6,164 nucleotides of DNA, from positions 1 to 6,164 of the forward strand of contig PMJN01000168.1 in NCBI GenBank assembly GCA_003157445.1, given 5' to 3'. Under the pieces are notes generated by a model. The model searched no databases, was not told the origin of the DNA, and worked only from the letters and a program-made list of their open reading frames with translations. The first letter of the stretch is position 1, and each line of letters begins with the position of its first letter. Both the position numbers and the translations under genes were made by a program. The DNA is from Micrococcales bacterium (GTDB taxonomy: Bacteria; Actinomycetota; Actinomycetes; Actinomycetales; Dermatophilaceae). Positions 1 to 5,821 of this stretch are shown piece after piece.

Positions 1-10
1 TTCTTAGCGA

Positions 11-30
11 AAGTTATCCCGAAGTTACCT
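11..30. promoter_or_regulatory. Imperfect direct repeat upstream of the operon (possible activator site)
   Basis: The hexamer AAGTTA occurs at 11-16 and again at 22-27, an 11-base period, with similar flanks (AAGTTATCC and AAGTTACCT). Direct repeats one helical turn apart upstream of an operon are the arrangement bound by some actinobacterial activators such as SARPs, but these bases do not match a SARP heptamer I recognise, and no clear -10 element follows before the start at 81. The site is reported for its spacing only. The repeat is visible; the regulatory role is weak inference. Confidence 0.15.
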
Positions 31-71
31 GCAGCACCGTGGCTGGCCGCGCCACCCCGTGGCCTGAATCT

Positions 72-76
72 GGAGG
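72..76 (+). promoter_or_regulatory. Ribosome binding site deciding the aldolase start
   Basis: A perfect GGAGG core lies four bases before the GTG at 81. It is the only strong Shine-Dalgarno sequence ahead of the four plus-strand genes. It favors GTG 81 over the upstream in-frame start at 39 and over the next GTG at 90. Confidence 0.75.
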
Positions 77-80
77 TTCT

Positions 81-1013
81 GTGTCTTACGTGAACATTGA
101 TGTCACTTTGCGAGACGGCGGTTACCGCAATAATTTCGATTTCGAGCTCGACTACGCGCTAGCCCATGCCCAGTTGAGCGTCGAAGCCGGCTTCGATTGG
201 ATCGAGGTAGCCTACCGAAACGGACCTTTCAAACCTGTGTCTCACCCTGGCCTCACGGGGCGCGGAGATGACGAGTTCATCTCCGCCGTGGCCGATGTGG
301 TCGGGCCCGAGCACGTCGGCTTGATCCTGCACTCCAAGAACATCGCCGCGGGCGATATCTTGGCAATGTACAAGGCTGGTGCCCGCCTGCTACGCATCTG
401 CATGTCAGCTGCCCGTCCCGGCGCGGACTTTGACAACATCGCGAGGGCCAAGGACGCCGGCTTCACCGTCTGTGCCAACCTGACCCGGGTCTCCCAGATG
501 GACACCCGCGCGATCTTCGAGAGTGTGGTCGGCGCCGCCGACGCCGGGGTAGATACCGTCTACCTCGCCGACTCCAACGGCAGCTTGCACCCTGAACAGA
601 TCACCCAGCTGACCACGTTCGTGAACTCGATAGCGCCCAGCGCGGTAGGCCTGCACGCTCACAACAACCTTGGCCTCGCGCTGTCCAACTCGATCGCCGC
701 TGTCGGTGCAGGCGCCACCTGGATCGACTCCTCATTCCTCGGCATGGGCAAGGGACCGGGCAACCTGTGTTCCGAGCAGTGGATCGCCTACCTGAACCGT
801 GCCGAGCCAATTGCGCGCTATGACCTCGGCACCGCACTGCACCTGGCGGACCTCCTAAGCACTCGCGTGCCCGAGTCGGCTCAGTCCATGCCGCTGCCCG
901 ATCTGGTGCTCGGTCATTTTGACCTACCGGTGGAAGCCCGTAGCAGCATCCTGCGCAAGGACCACCGGGAAGTCGTACTGGCCGCGCACACACTGTCCCT
1001 AAGCGCGGCTTAA
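81..1013 (+). CDS. HMGL-like / DRE-TIM aldolase (4-hydroxy-2-oxovalerate aldolase-like)
   Basis: This predicted 310-residue protein is a TIM-barrel metallo-aldolase of the HMG-CoA lyase-like (DRE-TIM) superfamily, which makes or breaks C-C bonds next to an oxo-acid using a divalent metal. The N-terminal signature TLRDGGYRNNFDF begins at residue 9, with Arg11 and Asp12 as the expected catalytic Arg and metal ligand. The second metal site is the HAHNN motif (His192, His194). LADSNG around residues 162-167 and GMGKGPGN around 221-228 are further family signatures. DmpG-type aldolases have a catalytic His shortly after RDG; here the sequence is RDGGY, as in the subfamily annotated only as aldolase catalytic domain-containing protein and often found in polysaccharide or natural-product clusters. 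Length fits a single catalytic domain with no DmpG C-terminal communication domain clearly visible. The GTG start has a good ribosome site, and homology begins a few residues in. The stop lies just before the next gene. Superfamily is confident; substrate is not known. Confidence 0.9.
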   Translation: MSYVNIDVTLRDGGYRNNFDFELDYALAHAQLSVEAGFDWIEVAYRNGPFKPVSHPGLTGRGDDEFISAVADVVGPEHVGLILHSKNIAAGDILAMYKAGARLLRICMSAARPGADFDNIARAKDAGFTVCANLTRVSQMDTRAIFESVVGAADAGVDTVYLADSNGSLHPEQITQLTTFVNSIAPSAVGLHAHNNLGLALSNSIAAVGAGATWIDSSFLGMGKGPGNLCSEQWIAYLNRAEPIARYDLGTALHLADLLSTRVPESAQSMPLPDLVLGHFDLPVEARSSILRKDHREVVLAAHTLSLSAA

Positions 1014-1057
1014 GGGTGAAAAGGCGTGCTGACATCCATCTGGCTCCTCATCCGAGC

Positions 1058-3217
1058 ATGAGAAGCATCGCCGTACTGCCTGGGGATGGGGTGGGTCCCG
1101 AAGTGGTCGCGGTGGTCATGCCGATAATCGAGAAGATGGGACTTCCAGTCAGTTTCCGCTATGGCGAGGTCGGCTGGAAGTCCTGGTGTGCGACAGGGAA
1201 CGCCATGCCGCCGGCGACGTGGCAACTTCTAGAGGAGACGGACACCTGCCTGCTGGGTGCGGTCACCAGCAAACCGGTCCGTGAGGCTGAGGCGGAACTG
1301 ATTGAGCCTCTGCGTGGCACCGGCGTGAAGTTCGTATCTCCGGTAGTGCAACTGCGTCAGCGACTCGAGCTGTTCGCCAACGTGCGCCCGGTGATGGACC
1401 TCGCCGCGGACCGCTTCGACTTCGTGATCATAAGAGAGAACACCGAAGGGCTCTACGCCGGTCTGGACTTTCACGGGATGAACGAGAACCTGTGGTCGGT
1501 GGTCAAGGACCACCCCAACGCGGAGGCGTCCGGGCCCGAAGACACCAGCGCCACCATCCGACTGCAGACCCGGTACGGCATCGACCGGCTGCTTCGCTTC
1601 GGTTTTGAGTACGCCAGGAAGCACGGCTACCGCCTGGTCACGGTCGCAGACAAGCCAAACGTGTTGCGCAACAGCAGCAATTACCTGCGTGGACGGCTCG
1701 AGTTGATCGCAGCCAAGTACCCCGAGATCAACGCCGAGATCCTCAATGTCGATGCCACAGCGCTGTGGATGGTGCGCAGGCCCGAGAGATTTGGCGTGAT
1801 CATCGCCGAGAACATGTTCGGCGATATCTTGTCTGATGTCGGTGCTGGCGTGATGGGCGGCCTCGGCCTCGCGCCCAGTGGCAACATCGGCGACAAGAGC
1901 AGCTACTTCGAGCCCGTGCACGGCAGTGCACCAGCCATGGCCGGGCTTGCCAAGGCGAACCCAATGGCGCTGTTCCTCACCGTTGCGCAGATGCTGCAGC
2001 ACCTTGACCTGCCAGCTCCGGCAGAGCAGATCAATAGCGCCGTGCGGGCAGTCGTTCGGACACGTTCGACAGTGACTTATGACCTGGGAGGCGGCGCGAG
2101 CACGCCGGAAGCGGCCTCAGCGGTACAGGTTGCGCTCGTCGGGGCTCAGCCACGACGGCAAGCGTCAGTCATCGCGGTGGGCGACGAACTGCTGTCGGGC
2201 GCCGTGCTAGACACCAACACCGCCAGGATCAGCGGGCTGCTCGGCAAAGTCGGCTACCAGGTGCGCGCGCACCTGACCGCAGGAGACACCCACGCGGACA
2301 TCAAGGCATGCGTGGGAGCACGGCTCGGCATCGATGACGTAATGGTCGTAGTTGGCGGACTCGGCCCAACGTCGGACGACATCACCAGGGATGGAGTCGC
2401 GGCGGCGTGTGGGCTAGCGTCGCAGTTCAGCGAAACGGCCTGGGACGCCGTCCGATCCCGCCTACTGTCTTTCAACCTCCCGGTGCACGACGACAACCGT
2501 AGGCAGGCGTACTTCCCCGTGGGCAGCGAACTGCTGCCCAACGACAATGGCACCGCTTGGGGTGCGCAGGTCGTCGTCGGCCGGACCACCGTGCTGATGG
2601 TGCCGGGGCCGCCCAACGAATGCCTGCCGATGGTGTCCGCCGCGATAGCAAGTTTGCCGCAGGGGCGTCCTGTCCGGGTGACCAGGTGGCGCCTACTGGG
2701 CGTGCTTGAGGCAGACATCGCTGCCGAGGTCGATGCGATGCTCCGCTCGCTGTCACCTGATGCGTGCGTGTCATACATCTGGAAGTACCCGTACGTCGAC
2801 GTAACGGTCACTCAGTCGCCCGCAGCCCCGCCCCTTCCCGAGGAGCTAGACAGACTGCTGGACCCGCACACGGTCAGCAGGCAGGGACGCAGTGCCTTCG
2901 CCGAGCTTGGGGCGGCAATGCCGTTCGGAATGGCGACCGCAACCGCCAACTTCGCCGAGACCGAACTGCTGGCAGGTGTTCGACGCACTGGCATCGAAGT
3001 CGGTATGTTGAGCGGTCCCCGGCTGGCCTCCCTGTCCGGAAGAGCCGAGGGGTCGAGCGAGGGCACCGGCACCCTGCATCTGTCCTGCGTGGTGGATGTC
3101 GACGGCTCAGCGCATCACTTTGGTCTTGCGATACCTAACCGTGGTCCGGAAGTCGCTGAGTACGCGGCAGAGTTCTACGCCTGGAGCCTGAACCGGGCGC
3201 TAGCGGCAAACCCATGA
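1058..3217 (+). CDS. Isocitrate/isopropylmalate-type dehydrogenase fused to a CinA-like module
   Basis: One uninterrupted frame of about 719 residues joins two families. Residues 1-360 are an NAD(P)-dependent beta-decarboxylating dehydrogenase, starting with the classic AVLPGDGVGPEV. RENTEGLYAG (Tyr133) is the isocitrate/homoisocitrate/tartrate-type signature rather than that of LeuB. DKPN (Lys199), Asp232, the GDILSD aspartates 256 and 260, and VHGSAP complete the active site, so this half looks catalytic. After a linker of only about eight residues, residues 369-540 are a CinA/MoCF-type domain: VGDELLSG, GGLGPTSDD (433-441) and VPGPP (515-519). A KH-like segment follows (about 540-590). The last 120 residues resemble a shrunken CinA C-terminal domain without the AESCTGG serine motif of NMN deamidases. 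The ATG at 1058 is chosen because it aligns with dehydrogenase N-termini; GTG 1016, two bases after the previous stop, would add 14 residues and suits translational coupling. Neither start has a convincing ribosome site. The stop overlaps the next start as ATGA. Confidence 0.9.
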   Translation: MRSIAVLPGDGVGPEVVAVVMPIIEKMGLPVSFRYGEVGWKSWCATGNAMPPATWQLLEETDTCLLGAVTSKPVREAEAELIEPLRGTGVKFVSPVVQLRQRLELFANVRPVMDLAADRFDFVIIRENTEGLYAGLDFHGMNENLWSVVKDHPNAEASGPEDTSATIRLQTRYGIDRLLRFGFEYARKHGYRLVTVADKPNVLRNSSNYLRGRLELIAAKYPEINAEILNVDATALWMVRRPERFGVIIAENMFGDILSDVGAGVMGGLGLAPSGNIGDKSSYFEPVHGSAPAMAGLAKANPMALFLTVAQMLQHLDLPAPAEQINSAVRAVVRTRSTVTYDLGGGASTPEAASAVQVALVGAQPRRQASVIAVGDELLSGAVLDTNTARISGLLGKVGYQVRAHLTAGDTHADIKACVGARLGIDDVMVVVGGLGPTSDDITRDGVAAACGLASQFSETAWDAVRSRLLSFNLPVHDDNRRQAYFPVGSELLPNDNGTAWGAQVVVGRTTVLMVPGPPNECLPMVSAAIASLPQGRPVRVTRWRLLGVLEADIAAEVDAMLRSLSPDACVSYIWKYPYVDVTVTQSPAAPPLPEELDRLLDPHTVSRQGRSAFAELGAAMPFGMATATANFAETELLAGVRRTGIEVGMLSGPRLASLSGRAEGSSEGTGTLHLSCVVDVDGSAHHFGLAIPNRGPEVAEYAAEFYAWSLNRALAANP

Positions 3218-3936
3218 CGGCCAACCTGGACGAGCCCGTCGCTGCGGCTCCATTACTGGCGGAGGTTGTCGCGAGACTTGCCGATTGTGACACCGCCGCG
3301 GTCTCCGACGCGCTGGACAGCTTGGGCGTACCCGGGGTGCTAGCAGGTATTGCCGCGCGCGTGCCAGGGGCGCGTGCCTGTGGGACTGCGTTCACCGTCA
3401 CCTACCGCCCGGTCAGCGACGACGGGCCACCCTTCCGCAACGCGGCGAACTATCTGGACGACGTGCCGGCTGGCTCGGTCGTCGTCGTCGACAATGGTGG
3501 CAGTACATGCTGTACCAACTGGGGCTCGCTGCTCACCGCGGTCGCCCAGGCGCGTGGTGTGCGAGGAACTGTGCTGCATGGTTCCGCGCGAGATGTTGGC
3601 GAGATCCGTGAAGCTGGCTACCCGCTGTTCAGCACCGGTGTGACCATGGTCAGCGGTAAGAACCGAGTGGAGCTGGACGCGGTCGGTCGAGTCATCGACG
3701 TGCACGGCATCGTGGTGCGTCCAGGTGACGTAGTGCTCGCCGACGACAACGGCGCGCTGGTCGTGCCGGGCGAACTGGCAGAGGAGGTCCTCCGGCGGGC
3801 GACTCGTGTTGATGCCACCGAACGCAACATCGCGGCGGCGGTGCGTAACGGTCAGAGGCTGGACCAGGCACGCATGCTTTTCGGCTACTCCACTCCATGG
3901 CAGCAGACCCCGCCGGCTGGGGCTTCCGATGATTGA
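3214..3936 (+). CDS. RraA-family aldolase/decarboxylase-like protein
   Basis: This 240-residue protein belongs to the RraA / demethylmenaquinone-methyltransferase-like fold, which includes 4-hydroxy-4-methyl-2-oxoglutarate aldolases and oxaloacetate decarboxylases; these bind pyruvate-type enolates through Mg2+. The diagnostic R-D-x2-E motif is present as Arg126, Asp127 and Glu130 in GSARDVGE, preceded by NGGSTCCTNWG, with a glycine at the usual distance. GYPLFSTG, SGKNRVELDA and VRPGDVVLADDNGALVVP follow in family order, and the helical C-terminus is present, so the protein looks complete and active. True E. coli-type RraA regulators of RNase E are shorter and do not carry the aldolase metal motif, so an enzyme is more likely than an RNase inhibitor. 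The start overlaps the preceding stop (ATGA) and has no ribosome site, indicating translational coupling. Codon 14 is TTA, the only TTA codon in the operon. Reaction and substrate are inferred at class level only. Confidence 0.9.
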   Translation: MTANLDEPVAAAPLLAEVVARLADCDTAAVSDALDSLGVPGVLAGIAARVPGARACGTAFTVTYRPVSDDGPPFRNAANYLDDVPAGSVVVVDNGGSTCCTNWGSLLTAVAQARGVRGTVLHGSARDVGEIREAGYPLFSTGVTMVSGKNRVELDAVGRVIDVHGIVVRPGDVVLADDNGALVVPGELAEEVLRRATRVDATERNIAAAVRNGQRLDQARMLFGYSTPWQQTPPAGASDD

Positions 3937-4783
3937 TCCGAGCACTCGCTTTGTCGACATTCACTATCACGCGGGCGTGGATCTCTACCAGCGGCGTCAC
4001 ACCACCAGGGTCGCGGGCCAACGCTACGCCGAGCAGCAAGGCTGGGTCGTGGCGAAGAGCCATCTCGGGTCAACTGCGGCGCAAGCCTGGGAGGCGCGGC
4101 AGGACGGTCTACCGGTATCGGGTTCTCTAACGCTCAACATGATCAGCGGTGGCCTTGATGTGCGGGCCATCGAGCAGTCGACCTACCAGCACGGTCAAGA
4201 CAGTCCGATGCGATTGGTCGTGTATCTGCCAACTCTGGTCGACTTGCACGCATCGACGTTGCAACGCACGCCGTTTCATTCACGGATGGACGCCGCCCGC
4301 CTCGGCCGGCTCCGGGTCAGCGACGAGAGTGGCCAGCTGCGACCAGCGGTGCATGAAGTCCTGCGCGCGGCCCGCGACCTTCCAGTGGTCATCGCCACAG
4401 GCCACGCCAATCGCGCTGAAACCCTCCTCTTGGTGGACGCAGCGCTGGCGCTTGGACTGGACCGGCTGCTGCTTACCCATCCCACCCACCCGATGTGCGG
4501 TCTGAGTTTGGAGGATCTAGCCTCCCTGGCCGATCTGCCCGAGGTCTACGTAGAGGTGACGGCGCTAGGCCGGCTGCTCGGCCACCAGGACCCGCTGACG
4601 TTTGCGAACGTGGTGAGGTCGCACCCGCGTATCATCTACAGCTCCGACCTTGGCCAGCCCAACCAGCCGAACGTCGTCGATTGGCTGAACATTAGCCAGT
4701 GCTGGTTTACCGAAGCTGGTCTCGCCGATGTTGAAGTGGCCAAAATGACGATGTCCACGCCGATGAGTCTGCTAGCCCACTAG
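3929..4783 (+). CDS. DUF6282-type metal-dependent hydrolase (amidohydrolase superfamily)
   Basis: This 284-residue protein has the layout of a TIM-barrel metallohydrolase. The first metal-binding motif is DIHYH (Asp10, His12, His14). Lys43-Ser-His45 could supply a bridging lysine or further ligand, ATGH (His159) and THPTHP (His184, His187) supply the later histidines, and SSDLGQ (Asp240) the terminal aspartate. This H-x-H...H...H...D order, with the HYHAGVDLY and YSSDLGQ signatures, matches the family I know as DUF6282, which has no characterised reaction to my knowledge. It probably hydrolyses a small molecule, such as a lactone, amide or ring. The ATG at 3929 is chosen because it puts DIHYH at residue 10, as expected, and overlaps the end of the RraA-like gene by 8 bases; an upstream in-frame start at 3806 would run through that gene. 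It has no strong ribosome site and is presumably coupled. It is the last gene of the operon. The superfamily is clear, the DUF6282 name fairly so, and the substrate is unknown. Confidence 0.85.
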   Translation: MIDPSTRFVDIHYHAGVDLYQRRHTTRVAGQRYAEQQGWVVAKSHLGSTAAQAWEARQDGLPVSGSLTLNMISGGLDVRAIEQSTYQHGQDSPMRLVVYLPTLVDLHASTLQRTPFHSRMDAARLGRLRVSDESGQLRPAVHEVLRAARDLPVVIATGHANRAETLLLVDAALALGLDRLLLTHPTHPMCGLSLEDLASLADLPEVYVEVTALGRLLGHQDPLTFANVVRSHPRIIYSSDLGQPNQPNVVDWLNISQCWFTEAGLADVEVAKMTMSTPMSLLAH

Positions 4784-4817
4784 AGGTGCGCCTCCGAGAG
4801 AGATAGCTGCACCTTGG

Positions 4818-5065
4818 TTGGCTGTTGCCATTCCTGTGCTCGATCCCGGCAGCGTAGAAGCAGTGGTAATCGCGACCACCCCGAGACCGCGGAAGCAACT
4901 TATGCGCGAATGCGCCGATCTGGGGATCCATCACGTGTGGATGCACTGTCAAGGCATGGATGTGTCCCCACGCCGACAGCACCTCCTGCGTTGGATACGT
5001 CTCGCCAGCAGGAGAGCAGTTGGGCCTGCATGACTTCGTCCACCATCGACGGTGCAGTCAACCAG
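4818..5065 (+). pseudogene. Decayed remnant of a CoA-binding-domain protein
   Basis: From TTG 4818, a segment reads LDPGSVEAVVIAT, then MRECADLGI and HHVWMH. This is the middle of a Rossmann-type CoA-binding domain (CoA_binding_2-like), as found in small actinobacterial proteins whose next motifs are GAGSVSPxAT and VIDGGCP. In this frame the similarity stops after WMH and a stop codon comes at 5031. In the +2 frame a GCVPTPT-like stretch (4958 onward) and TIDG (5042-5053) sit where those motifs belong, so a frameshift probably lies near 4945-4960. The N-terminal half, including the usual nucleotide-binding loop, is absent: only 34 bases separate this segment from the stop of the preceding gene. 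No convincing ribosome site precedes it. The limits are approximate. The family match is from memory of the motifs and is moderately sure; that the gene is broken is surer than its identity. Confidence 0.5.
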
Positions 5066-5157
5066 CGAGTCGCAACGATGCTGATATCTGAGACACGAGC
5101 AGAGTCTCGCAGCCGAGCGACACGACGGAGCAGCGGGTGCGCTCTTGAGAGGATCCT

Positions 5158-5195
5158 CTATCGAACGACCAGGCTACGGGACGATCGTTCGATAG
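5158..5195. repeat. Perfect 11-bp inverted repeat
   Basis: CTATCGAACGA at 5158-5168 is exactly complemented by TCGTTCGATAG at 5185-5195, with a 16-base loop. As RNA it would fold into a stable stem-loop from either strand. There is no T-run on either side, so it is not a canonical intrinsic terminator, although actinobacterial terminators often lack the U-tract. It could also be a dyad operator or a relic of a mobile-element end. The repeat is certain; the function is open. Confidence 0.7.
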
Positions 5196-5237
5196 GCGCG
5201 TGACCTACGAGATTGGATGTTCATCCACGGGTCGGAA

Positions 5238-5279
5238 GGACCTGTCACATCCGCAATTGACCGCGGGCGGGACAGGTCC
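5238..5279. terminator. Strong hairpin, candidate bidirectional terminator
   Basis: GGACCTGTC (5238-5246) pairs perfectly with GACAGGTCC (5271-5279). Inside, CCGC (5251-5254) pairs with GCGG (5267-5270), so the stem continues after a 4-base bulge to a 12-base loop. A direct repeat GTCGGAA flanks the hairpin (5231-5237 and 5280-5286). It lies between convergent units, just past the end of the minus-strand split gene, which fits a terminator for that unit and possibly for read-through from the plus operon. No T-tract is present, so the call rests on stem strength and location. Confidence 0.35.
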
Positions 5280-5286
5280 GTCGGAA

Positions 5287-5821
5287 CTACCGATGTTCCG
5301 CCGTCCGGGCTGTCGGGTTGAACGACAGCGCAGCCGAAGGCATCCTGATCCGGCCAACTGCCGAGGTCGCCTGTGCCGCCATTGAGGGCGGCTGGGTGGC
5401 CCGACCATCCCACACCGCCTTACCTAGCCAGCCGATATTCGTGAAACACAGCTGAACACTGTACTTCGAGTCGGGAGTGGGCGGCTTCGTCGCCGGGTGT
5501 ACCCACGGCACTACAGAATCCTTGGTGTAACAGGGCAGCGACCCCACACAAAACACAGCACCGGGCGCGCTCGTAAGGTCACACGAAGGTGCGCCCTTCC
5601 CAACCACTGGCCTCACCCGAGCCTGACACGTAGGGTGCGCCCGGCGTCACACCAGCCGCGCAATCTTTCTCGACCTTGTACGTGAGAACCTGGGTTACCG
5701 GATCCCTCATCACGGTGCTTTGCGTATGGCACACAGCCGCAGAAGCATCGACAAGAGCCAACGTGCTCAGACCGGGCACGAGCAACAGGACGGTCAGCGT
5801 CCGACTCATCCACTGACGCAT
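5287..5821 (-). pseudogene. Frameshifted secreted Cys-rich protein, C-terminally truncated
   Basis: Two minus-strand frames carry the halves of one protein. The N-terminal half (from ATG 5821) has a Sec signal peptide: MSR and a long LTVLLLVPGLSTLALV core, with an ASA/A cleavage site near residue 28. The mature part is VCHTQST...TYKVEKDCAAG and ends at a stop at 5579-5581. The C-terminal half, open from about 5646 to 5287 one base forward in frame, reads PSCDLTSAPGAVFC, VGSLPCYTKD, VQLCF and QPPSMAAQA, ending at TART. These features match a common actinomycete family of secreted proteins encoded after an NTF2-like lipoprotein gene. The frames must switch within 5582-5646. The WxW-type C-terminal domain usually following is not found in any frame. 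GAGGG at 5825-5829 supports ATG 5821; ATG 5809 instead overlaps the preceding stop as ATGA. A sequencing indel could explain the shift, but not the missing end. Function is unknown, presumably cell-surface or extracellular. Confidence 0.65.

Larger units (their letters stand above)
5066..5286. other. Gene-free junction with two inverted repeats
   Basis: About 220 bases between the CoA-binding remnant and the split secreted gene. All six frames give only short translations with no recognisable domain. The only structure seen is two inverted repeats, at 5158-5195 and 5238-5279, plus a weak 5-bp stem (GAGAC 5090-5094 with GTCTC 5104-5108). The stretch lies between convergent transcription units and between two broken genes. 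Confidence 0.5.

Noticed and set aside
1229..2002. Long minus-strand open frame opposite the dehydrogenase half
   Set aside because: Its translation has no recognisable domain, and the plus strand carries an unmistakable dehydrogenase with intact motifs; long antisense frames are usual in high-GC DNA.
2254..2811. Minus-strand open frame opposite the CinA-like domain
   Set aside because: Ser/Thr-rich low-information translation, typical of an antisense shadow of a GC-rich gene.
3340..3960. Minus-strand open frame opposite the RraA-like gene
   Set aside because: No known motifs and no ribosome site noticed; fully covered by a well-supported plus-strand gene.
4783..4794. Short stem GAGG/CCTC right after the operon stop, as terminator
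   Set aside because: Only 4 bp with a 4-base loop and no T-run; too weak to call.
4814..5203. Plus-strand open frame as an intact 129-residue gene
   Set aside because: Its translation is Arg/Ser-rich and unlike any family as a whole; only short pieces (GCVPTPT, TIDG) make sense, as the second frame of the broken CoA-binding remnant.
5174..5413. Minus-strand frame as the missing C-terminal part of the secreted protein
   Set aside because: I looked for the usual Trp-rich C-terminal motif in this frame and the other two and found none; the PDGGTSVVPTDL stretch is too weak a match.
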